A stretch of DNA of 5,400 nt, from positions 1-5,400 of the forward strand of contig CAYFGT010000034.1 of NCBI GenBank assembly GCA_964343075.1, read 5' to 3'. A program made the translations under genes and the position numbers. Positions 1-4,925 of this stretch are shown here, piece by piece (the stretch's first letter is position 1; every line of letters starts with the position of its first letter). Origin of the DNA: UBA2588 sp964343075 (GTDB taxonomy: Bacteria; Chloroflexota; Dehalococcoidia; Lucifugimonadales; UBA3495). A model generated the notes under the pieces. It was not told where the DNA came from. It made no database searches and saw only the letters and a list, made by a program, of their open reading frames with translations.

Positions 1-233
1 TGACTCGTTTGACGTTGAAATGTGCTCATCAGCATGGAATGGTGTATGTAATTCCCGCCGATAGAAGCTGGGTTTGTGATTCGGATTCTAGATTTGGTCA
101 TGCAGTTGCGGGTTTCATGGGCGCTTTGACCGCAATGGATGATCCTAGGATACAAAGTTTGATGCAGGAATGGGGACTGTATTATAGGGCTTTACCTCTT
201 GAATCTGAGGATGTGGATTCAAATTCTAAATAG
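1..233 (+). CDS. C-terminal part of an unrecognised protein (5' end outside window)
   Basis: The reading frame is already open at the window edge (first complete codon at base 3) and closes with TAG at 231-233, so this is the last ~77 residues of a longer protein. I see no ribosome-binding site before the TTG at base 9, so I do not treat that as the real start. The visible part has a Cys-x-His-x-His cluster near its beginning (CAHQHG), a stretch rich in aromatic and charged residues, and an acidic, Ser/Asn-rich tail (ESEDVDSNSK) typical of a free C-terminus. There is no transmembrane segment, and I do not recognise the family. It converges on ftsH with one base between the stops and no clear terminator hairpin. 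Being a real gene is supported by the exact abutment with ftsH and the tail composition; function is unknown. Confidence 0.6.
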   Translation, partial: TRLTLKCAHQHGMVYVIPADRSWVCDSDSRFGHAVAGFMGALTAMDDPRIQSLMQEWGLYYRALPLESEDVDSNSK

Positions 234-234
234 G

Positions 235-2184
235 CTAATCAACTGTTTCATTTGATATAGGCATGGAAGGTGCAGCTTGTCCTCCAGGATTAATTGTAGG
301 AGTACCAGGATTGAATGGTGCTGGATCTGGATTTGGCTGCGGAGATCCTTCTATCCCAGGATTGGATTCATCATCTGTGCCACTGATACTGTTAAATAAT
401 TTGTCCAAGTTCTCTCCAGATACTGACTCATATTCAATTAAATATTCTGCAATTTGGACTAATTTGGGCTTGTGTTCCTCGATTAGTTCATTAGCTTTAT
501 CGTATGCCCAAGATATTAGGGAATGCACTTCTTGGTCGATTTCTTCTGCGATCTTGTCGCCGTAATCTCGTTCTTCGTTGCTTTGATTCCCTAGGAATAC
601 CATTTCTTGTCGTTTCCCAAAAGTTCTAGGCCCCAAGCTAGCACTCATACCGTAACGTTTCACCATCTCGAGGGCTACTTTAGTTGCTCTCTCAATGTCG
701 TTACTAGCTCCGGTGGTTACTTCAGAAAATATTTTTTCTTCGGCTACTCGTCCTCCCATCATTACAGCCATCATGTCGCTAAACTGGTTTTTTGTCCATA
801 ATGATCGGTCCTCTTCAGGCAACAATGTTGTGTGCCCGCCCATGTTACCTCTTGAGATTATTGATATTTTATGGACTTTGTCTGCGTGGGGTAGTAACCA
901 CCCAACTAATGCATGCCCTGCTTCATGGTAGGCGGTCATCTCTTTTTCGCGGGCACTTATTACTTTGCTTTTTCTTTGAGGACCCGCCTGTACTCGTTCA
1001 ATAGCTTCTTCAAACTGTTCCATATATATGGTTTTCTGGTCATTTCTGGCTGCTAGAATTGCAGCTTCGTTAACTAAATTTGACAAGTCAGCCCCACTAA
1101 ATCCAGGGGTTTCTTTGGCTAACGCGTCCATGTCTATCTTGTTATCTAAAGGTTTGCCAGATGAGTGAACACCTAATATAGCTTTCCTACCAGCTATATC
1201 TGGAAGGTCTAGTGTGACTCTTCTATCGAATCTGCCAGGTCTTAATAATGCGGGATCTAAGATATCAGGTCGGTTCGTTGCCGCAAGCACAATAATATTT
1301 GTATTTTTTTCGAAACCGTCCATTTCAACGAGGATTTGGTTGAGTGTTTGCTCTCTTTCATCGTGACCGCCACCCAGTCCAGCGCCTCTATGTCTTCCTA
1401 CCGCATCAATCTCATCCACGAATATGATACATGGGGCATTCCGTTTTGCTTGTTCGAATAAATCTCTGACTCTGGATGCTCCGACACCTACAAACATTTC
1501 TACGAATTCGCTACCGCTAATGTGAAAAAACGGGACTCCTGCTTCCCCAGCAACGGCACGAGATAATAAAGTTTTACCAGTTCCTGGTTGTCCTACCAAC
1601 AAGACCCCTGTTGGTATACGAGCTCCAAGCGCCTGGAATTTTTCAGGATGTTTCAAAAATTCTACGATTTCAACTAATTCTTCTTTTGATTCTTCTACCC
1701 CAGCTACATCTTGGAAGGTTACGGTAGGTTTTGACATGTTAGTCATTTTTGCTTTACTGCGGCCAAAGCTCATGGTCTGGTTGTTACTTCCCTGGGCTTG
1801 GCGCATCATAAATATGATCAAAGCACCAAAGAATATCAAAGGTAAAAAGTTTATGAGTAACCCGAATAAGTTCGAGAAGCCTCCAGTCCCTTTAAAAGAT
1901 ATATCTACTCCAGTATCAGCAAGGGTCGTTACAATGTCTGTTTTACTGTCTATACGACTTGTGTACTGCTTAAGGCTCTCAGATTGCCGGAAAGGTATCA
2001 CAGTTAATTCGTTTTCTTGAACAATGATTTCTTGGATTTCGCCGTTCTTGGCTTTGTCAATTACTTCGGATATAGATATTTCGTTCGTATTCATTGTTGG
2101 GGCAAAACTGTATATTACTAGAATCACTCCTAATACAATTAGGCCGTATACTAAGCCACTCTGAAACCATTTTTTATTCTTCAT
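235..2184 (-). CDS. ftsH: ATP-dependent zinc metalloprotease FtsH
   Basis: This is a membrane-anchored AAA+ protease that extracts and degrades misfolded membrane proteins and selected soluble regulators; family members act as hexamers at the inner face of the membrane. The 649-residue protein shows the full domain order: TM1 about residues 10-28, an extracytoplasmic domain about 30-105, TM2 about 108-127, the AAA module, then the M41 peptidase. Walker A is GQPGTGKT (198-205), with Gln where most FtsH proteins have Pro. The pore loop FVG is at 231-233, Walker B ends at DEID (257-260), and the second region of homology TNRP...RPGRFD has arginine fingers R315 and R318. The zinc site is HEAGH (420-424) with probable third ligand D496 in TTGASNDIERAT. 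All catalytic residues are present and the length is normal. The last ~45 residues form a Pro/Asn/Gly-rich tail of low complexity. The ATG at 2184 gives a standard N-terminus (MKNKKW before TM1). The RBS is weak (AAGGG, 12 nt upstream). Confidence 0.98.
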   Translation of the reverse strand: MKNKKWFQSGLVYGLIVLGVILVIYSFAPTMNTNEISISEVIDKAKNGEIQEIIVQENELTVIPFRQSESLKQYTSRIDSKTDIVTTLADTGVDISFKGTGGFSNLFGLLINFLPLIFFGALIIFMMRQAQGSNNQTMSFGRSKAKMTNMSKPTVTFQDVAGVEESKEELVEIVEFLKHPEKFQALGARIPTGVLLVGQPGTGKTLLSRAVAGEAGVPFFHISGSEFVEMFVGVGASRVRDLFEQAKRNAPCIIFVDEIDAVGRHRGAGLGGGHDEREQTLNQILVEMDGFEKNTNIIVLAATNRPDILDPALLRPGRFDRRVTLDLPDIAGRKAILGVHSSGKPLDNKIDMDALAKETPGFSGADLSNLVNEAAILAARNDQKTIYMEQFEEAIERVQAGPQRKSKVISAREKEMTAYHEAGHALVGWLLPHADKVHKISIISRGNMGGHTTLLPEEDRSLWTKNQFSDMMAVMMGGRVAEEKIFSEVTTGASNDIERATKVALEMVKRYGMSASLGPRTFGKRQEMVFLGNQSNEERDYGDKIAEEIDQEVHSLISWAYDKANELIEEHKPKLVQIAEYLIEYESVSGENLDKLFNSISGTDDESNPGIEGSPQPNPDPAPFNPGTPTINPGGQAAPSMPISNETVD

Positions 2185-2208
2185 GTATATCTCTTACCCT
2201 TAATTACT

Positions 2209-2237
2209 ATTGTATCTAACACCCCATTAATTTGCAA
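2209..2237 (-). promoter_or_regulatory. Predicted sigma70-type promoter of ftsH
   Basis: Read on the minus strand there is a -35 box TTGCAA (2237-2232, 4/6 to consensus), a spacer of exactly 17 bp, and a -10 box TACAAT (2214-2209, 5/6). Transcription would begin near 2202, leaving a leader of roughly 18 nt before the ftsH ATG at 2184, so the weak AAGGG element would lie at the very 5' end of the message. No heat-shock-type element was evident by eye. Confidence 0.6.
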
Positions 2238-2340
2238 AAAGATTACAGTAACTTCACATAAATATAATCCGTTTGATGGCAATCATAAGTATCTTGAGGG
2301 GGACTGAATTCGGTAATGAAAGGAATAACGTATATGTAAC

Positions 2341-2369
2341 TTGTAATGCTGTATTCGCTTTGCTACAAT
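2341..2369 (+). promoter_or_regulatory. Predicted extended -10 promoter of the dienelactone hydrolase gene
   Basis: A -35 box TTGTAA (2341-2346, 4/6 to consensus) is followed by a 17-bp spacer and a -10 box TACAAT (2364-2369, 5/6). The -10 is preceded by TGC at 2361-2363, which is the TGn extended -10 motif. The predicted start near 2376 gives a ~64-nt leader that contains the 18-bp palindrome at 2392-2409 and the ribosome-binding site. It is transcribed away from the ftsH promoter. Confidence 0.6.
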
Positions 2370-2391
2370 CCTGTTGCTGATAACACCCCGA

Positions 2392-2409
2392 ACTTATAAA
2401 TATATAAGT
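2392..2409. repeat. Perfect 7-bp inverted repeat with 4-nt spacer, possible operator
   Basis: ACTTATA (2392-2398) and TATAAGT (2403-2409) are perfect inverted copies around AATA. The repeat lies between the predicted transcription start and the ribosome-binding site of the hydrolase gene. It has no GC in the stem core and no following T-run, so it is not an intrinsic terminator. A dimeric repressor site is one reading. The repeat also contains TATAAA/TATATA strings that could act as an alternative -10. Confidence 0.4.
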
Positions 2410-2439
2410 GAAGAGAGTTTTACATAGAGGAGGGTAATT

Positions 2440-3180
2440 ATGCCATCATTTTGGGAAAACATAAGATTTCCAGACGACCATAGTGCTGAAGGGGAAGACA
2501 TGGCTACTTACGTTAGCTATCCTGTAGGCGCAGACAACGTTCCAGCAATAATCGTAGTACAAGAAGCTTTTGGAGTGAACGGTCACATGACGAAAGTATG
2601 TGATCAATTTGCTGAACAAGGATTCGTAGCAGTATCCCCTGCAATATTTCATAGACAGAGTCCGAATCCAAAGATCCCGTATGGTGACCCATCAGTTCCA
2701 ACTTACATGGGGAACATGCAAGGACAAGAAATAATAGATGATATCAATCAAACTATTGATTATCTTCAGAACATGTATCCACGAACCCAGGGACAAAAAA
2801 TCGGAATAGTAGGATATTGTTTAGGCGGGAGAGTTACATATCTCGCTGCAACAAGTTGCCCTGGATTGAGTGCCGCGTCCGTTTACTATGGAGGGGGAGT
2901 GAATGAAACATTTCCTGATGGTGTTAATCCGCTATCCCTGACTGAGAATATCGAAATTCCTGTGATGGGTAACTTCGGAGAAACGGATACTAGGCCTTCG
3001 CCTGAACATGTAGCTGAAATGGAAGAATCATTGAAGAGACATGGTAAGACTTATGACTTCAAGATATATCCTGGAGCTGGTCATGGTTTTAACTGTGATG
3101 AACGAGATAGTTATGATGAAGCTGCTGCTAAAGATGCATTGGATAGAACGTTAGGTTGGTTTAACAAGTATCTTAAGTAA
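2440..3180 (+). CDS. Dienelactone hydrolase family protein (carboxymethylenebutenolidase-like)
   Basis: This is a 246-residue alpha/beta hydrolase of the dienelactone hydrolase family, cytoplasmic, with no signal peptide. The family hydrolyses enol-lactones in chlorocatechol-type catabolism, but many members act on other esters or lactones. The Cys-Asp-His triad is visible: nucleophile C127 in GYCLGG, D173 in GETD, and H205 in GAGHGF. E42 in QEAFG matches the glutamate that modulates the cysteine in characterised enzymes. The C-terminal pattern around HGFNCDERDSYDEAAAKDA is typical of the broad bacterial subgroup, and the Arg four residues after the catalytic His in the classic enzyme is not at that position (C209), so dienelactone itself may not be the substrate. 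The start is well set: a strong GAGGAGGG Shine-Dalgarno at 2427-2434, 5 nt before ATG. It is monocistronic, with its own promoter upstream and a terminator 20 nt after the stop. No other aromatic-degradation gene is nearby. Confidence 0.93.
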   Translation: MPSFWENIRFPDDHSAEGEDMATYVSYPVGADNVPAIIVVQEAFGVNGHMTKVCDQFAEQGFVAVSPAIFHRQSPNPKIPYGDPSVPTYMGNMQGQEIIDDINQTIDYLQNMYPRTQGQKIGIVGYCLGGRVTYLAATSCPGLSAASVYYGGGVNETFPDGVNPLSLTENIEIPVMGNFGETDTRPSPEHVAEMEESLKRHGKTYDFKIYPGAGHGFNCDERDSYDEAAAKDALDRTLGWFNKYLK

Positions 3181-3200
3181 AAGTAACTAATCTAGTACAT

Positions 3201-3236
3201 AAAAAGACCCTCGATAAGAACCCGAGGGTCTTTTTT
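3201..3236. terminator. Strong bidirectional intrinsic terminator
   Basis: A perfect 13-bp inverted repeat (AAAAAGACCCTCG at 3201-3213 and its complement at 3223-3235) encloses a 9-nt loop (3214-3222). The GC core is GACCCTCG/CGAGGGTC, with an A-run on the left and a T-run (3231-3236) on the right, so it gives a U-tailed hairpin in either direction. It sits between the convergent hydrolase (stop 3180) and the decarboxylase beta subunit, whose TAA stop (3237-3235) overlaps the hairpin arm by one base. Confidence 0.93.
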
Positions 3237-3789
3237 ATTGTGTGAAAGAATTTCTGAATCTATAAAGAGTGAATTCAGGTTCTGGAGTTGGAACAGGGAG
3301 GTAATCAGTTTCTTCTATTTTAGCTACTATGAACCATGGCCCATCTTCTGTCAGGGCTCTATCGAAAACTTCAGATAATGATTCCAGATCATCTACTAAT
3401 TCAGTCTTTTCTATTCCACATCCTTGTGCGACCTCAACAAGTTCTGTCCCTGTAGCTGTATGGGTAGCTTGTCTCCCGGTTTGTCCCCACATTTCATTGT
3501 CGTAGACTAATACAATTAAATTTTTGGGGTTTTCTCTATTTATTGTTGCTAATGTGCCTAAATTCATTAACAAAGATCCGTCTCCATCTAAGGATATGAT
3601 TTTTTCGTCGGAAGAAAGTGACATACCTAGAGCAATGGACGAACATAACCCCATATTTCCATATGTGTAAAAATTCCTGTCTCGGTGTTCTGCGTGCCAC
3701 AGTTCATCACTAGTGGGACCTAAATTTGCTACTATGGGTTGATTATCTAATTTTGAAAGTATGAGTTTGGTTGCGTCAAATCTAAACAC
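3235..3789 (-). CDS. Thiamine-diphosphate decarboxylase, beta subunit (sulfopyruvate/phosphonopyruvate decarboxylase-like)
   Basis: This is the C-terminal, diphosphate-binding half of a split thiamine-diphosphate enzyme; it resembles ComE, the sulfopyruvate decarboxylase beta subunit, and the C-terminal half of phosphonopyruvate decarboxylases. Numbered from the alternative ATG at 3801 (188 aa), the cofactor motif opens with GDGSLLMNLG at 73-82 and closes with YDNEMWGQTG at 100-109, the expected GDG...N spacing for binding Mg2+ and diphosphate. Other family features are an ANLGPTSDELW stretch near the start and YGNMGLCSSIALGM at 47-60. I prefer the GTG at 3789 (184 aa): GGAGG lies 5 nt before it, while the ATG at 3801 has no Shine-Dalgarno because the GGAGG is downstream of it. 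GTG also gives an 8-nt overlap with the alpha stop rather than 20. The beta subunit should assemble with the alpha chain encoded just upstream. The substrate cannot be read from sequence. Confidence 0.9.
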   Translation of the reverse strand: MFRFDATKLILSKLDNQPIVANLGPTSDELWHAEHRDRNFYTYGNMGLCSSIALGMSLSSDEKIISLDGDGSLLMNLGTLATINRENPKNLIVLVYDNEMWGQTGRQATHTATGTELVEVAQGCGIEKTELVDDLESLSEVFDRALTEDGPWFIVAKIEETDYLPVPTPEPEFTLYRFRNSFTQ

Positions 3790-4288
3790 TTTTGCCTCCA
3801 TGTAGCAGTGAAGTTAAACATATTCCGACGGGTTGGCGATTGGCAAAACATAATTTTAGTGCGCCATCGATAAGCTGATCCATTTTAAATTCGTCATTTA
3901 TTGTGTAGTTTACGATTCCAAGCATATCCATAATAGGGTTGGTAATTTTCCCCATTGCTACTTGTGAAATATTGAATTCGCCTGGCCCTCCTCGCATGTT
4001 TATAAACATGGGGATAGGGGCCCTAGCAGGTACGCATAAAGTAGCAATTGCATTGACGCTGTTTCCGAAACCGCTTGTTTGCATGAATACAGCCGCCTTT
4101 TTCCCTACCGCATAACCTCCAACTGCAATTCCAATGGCCTCTTCTTCTCTAGTGGCTGGTACCAACTGGAAGAAATCATCTTTTTCTATAATGCTAGTAA
4201 CTTTGCCAATGGAATGGTCAGGCACGAAAGATATTAATGATATATCTGCTTTTTTTAATGAATCTACGATTGTCTGTTCCCAGCTCAT
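3782..4288 (-). CDS. Thiamine-diphosphate decarboxylase, alpha subunit (sulfopyruvate/phosphonopyruvate decarboxylase-like)
   Basis: This 168-residue chain is the pyrimidine-binding half of a split thiamine-diphosphate decarboxylase; it resembles ComD, the sulfopyruvate decarboxylase alpha subunit. Visible family features are FVPDHSIGKV (21-30), the TREEEAIGIAVGGYA block (46-60), in which E49 aligns with the glutamate that activates the thiazolium cofactor, MQTSGFGNSVNA (69-80) and MRGGPGEFN (98-106). Active sites in this family form between alpha and beta, and the beta gene overlaps its 3' end. The frame is open further upstream to 4354, but that stretch reads through the end of the preceding gene. 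The ATG at 4288 has AAGAAGG 5 nt before it and starts MSWEQ, so I use that. Known relatives make sulfoacetaldehyde (coenzyme M synthesis or sulfolactate breakdown) or phosphonoacetaldehyde; neither pathway has other members in this window. Confidence 0.9.
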   Translation of the reverse strand: MSWEQTIVDSLKKADISLISFVPDHSIGKVTSIIEKDDFFQLVPATREEEAIGIAVGGYAVGKKAAVFMQTSGFGNSVNAIATLCVPARAPIPMFINMRGGPGEFNISQVAMGKITNPIMDMLGIVNYTINDEFKMDQLIDGALKLCFANRQPVGICLTSLLHGGKSV

Positions 4289-4310
4289 ATTAACCTTCTT
4301 TAGTATTTTA

Positions 4311-4721
4311 TTAGTCTTGGATTTGATTGTCGTATGCTTCGCGAGCTTCTTCAAGTTTTTCTACAAAGAGATCAGGATCTCTAGTAAGCAATACGATTCT
4401 TCGGCCCCTGTAAAGATGTATCCTCCACCGATCAGGAACTTGAAGATGTAGTGGGTCAACTCGTTCTATGTTTTCGAAAGGGATAATCTTAACTCGAGGT
4501 TTGCCGTATCGAATTAGTATACAGTCTTCATATATTTCAATCTCTCTGGCTCTTGTAAACCAAACATATACAGCTACTAATGCTCCTACTATCACTAACG
4601 TTTGTCCACTTTCTCCTTGTAGCAATCCATAGGCGATTACAAATAGTGCAAAAATTAACGTAAAATTGACAGATCCCCTGTATTTGTCTGAATGTATAAA
4701 TTGTGTATTCGGTTGTTTCAT
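4311..4721 (-). CDS. Small membrane protein with two TM helices and a bacterial PH-like domain
   Basis: This is a 136-residue protein of unknown role. A short polar N-terminus is followed by two hydrophobic helices, about residues 17-34 and 40-55, with a short GESGQ turn between them. After the positive TRAR sequence comes a likely cytoplasmic domain of ~65 residues with the alternating pattern of bacterial PH-like domains: EIYEDCILIRYG, then VKIIPFENIERVDPL, then RGRRIVLLTRDPDLFVEKLEEA ending in a charged helix. The ATG at 4721 has TAGGA 4 nt upstream. It lies 16 nt downstream of the tRNA-Pro CCA end and 22 nt upstream of the decarboxylase alpha start, with no terminator on either side, so co-transcription is likely. 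The link to the decarboxylase is by position only. The PH-like call rests on pattern, not on a diagnostic motif. Confidence 0.75.
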   Translation of the reverse strand: MKQPNTQFIHSDKYRGSVNFTLIFALFVIAYGLLQGESGQTLVIVGALVAVYVWFTRAREIEIYEDCILIRYGKPRVKIIPFENIERVDPLHLQVPDRWRIHLYRGRRIVLLTRDPDLFVEKLEEAREAYDNQIQD

Positions 4722-4737
4722 ATTTTCCTACTTTTAC

Positions 4738-4814
4738 TGGTCGGGGCGGCCAGATTCGAACTGGCGACCCCCTACACCCCATGCAGGTGCGCTACCGGGC
4801 TGCGCCACGCCCCG
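4738..4814 (-). tRNA. tRNA-Pro, anticodon GGG
   Basis: The minus strand folds into a complete cloverleaf. The acceptor stem CGGGGCG (4814-4808) pairs with CGCCCCG (4748-4742). The D-arm is GCGC/GCGC around AGCCCGGTA. The anticodon stem CCTGC/GTAGG has one G-U pair and encloses the loop ATGGGGT, placing anticodon GGG at 4780-4778. The variable region is GGGTC, and the T-arm GCCAG/CTGGC holds the loop TTCGAAT. The discriminator base is A at 4741 and CCA is encoded at 4740-4738. It reads CCC directly and CCU by wobble. Its length (77 nt with CCA) and the D-loop match bacterial tRNA-Pro. Confidence 0.97.
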
Positions 4815-4824
4815 ACGATACACT

Positions 4825-4830
4825 ATTCTA
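4825..4830 (-). promoter_or_regulatory. Predicted extended -10 element for the tRNA-Pro operon
   Basis: On the minus strand TAGAAT (4830-4825, 5/6 to TATAAT) is preceded by TGT, an extended -10 motif. No good -35 box lies at the expected distance, which is tolerated for extended -10 promoters. Transcription would start near 4818, only a few bases before the mature tRNA 5' end at 4814. Confidence 0.45.
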
Positions 4831-4863
4831 ACAGAAATATATCTATCACGAATTGGACGCTGA

Positions 4864-4878
4864 ATGTCAGAAAGACAT
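4864..4878. repeat. 5-bp inverted repeat overlapping a predicted -35 box
   Basis: ATGTC (4864-4868) and GACAT (4874-4878) are perfect inverted copies around AGAAA. The right arm covers the predicted -35 box of the CoA-transferase promoter, a common place for an operator. It is short enough to occur by chance. Confidence 0.25.
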
Positions 4879-4900
4879 CGTAGGGTTTATTGTGTATATT
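4872..4900 (+). promoter_or_regulatory. Predicted sigma70-type promoter of the CoA-transferase gene
   Basis: AAGACA (4872-4877, 4/6 to TTGACA) is followed by a 17-bp spacer and TATATT (4895-4900, 5/6 to TATAAT). Transcription would begin near 4907, with a leader of about 20 nt. It is divergent from the tRNA-Pro promoter within the same 111-bp gap. Confidence 0.45.
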
Positions 4901-4925
4901 TAGTGGCAAACGAGTAGGTGATTTT

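Noticed and set aside
263..2020. Several plus-strand open frames opposite ftsH
   Set aside because: They are antisense shadows of a clearly real ftsH, with no ribosome-binding sites or recognisable domains.
2315..2338. Seven-codon ORF (ATG AAA GGA ... TAA) upstream of the hydrolase gene, possible leader peptide
   Set aside because: It lies upstream of the predicted hydrolase promoter and has no attenuator structure behind it.
2217..2389. 9-bp direct repeat TAACACCCC at 2217-2225 and 2381-2389 within the ftsH/hydrolase intergenic region
   Set aside because: A repeat of this length in 255 bp is not improbable, and the copies sit at different positions relative to their promoters (one in the ftsH spacer, one downstream of the hydrolase -10), so a shared regulatory role is weak.
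4289..4354. 22-residue N-terminal extension of the decarboxylase alpha subunit
   Set aside because: It overlaps the coding end of the PH-like gene, is Lys-rich and unlike the family N-terminus, and the ATG at 4288 has a well-placed Shine-Dalgarno.
4738..4814. tRNA-Pro as an integration site for a mobile element
   Set aside because: No integrase, no second copy of the tRNA 3' end and no change in composition were seen in the window; the genes downstream of the 3' end look co-transcribed rather than inserted.
4537..4883. Open frames crossing the tRNA-Pro gene on both strands
   Set aside because: They run through a structurally complete tRNA and have the composition of translated tRNA sequence (for example GRPDSNWRPPTPHAG), a well-known source of false proteins.
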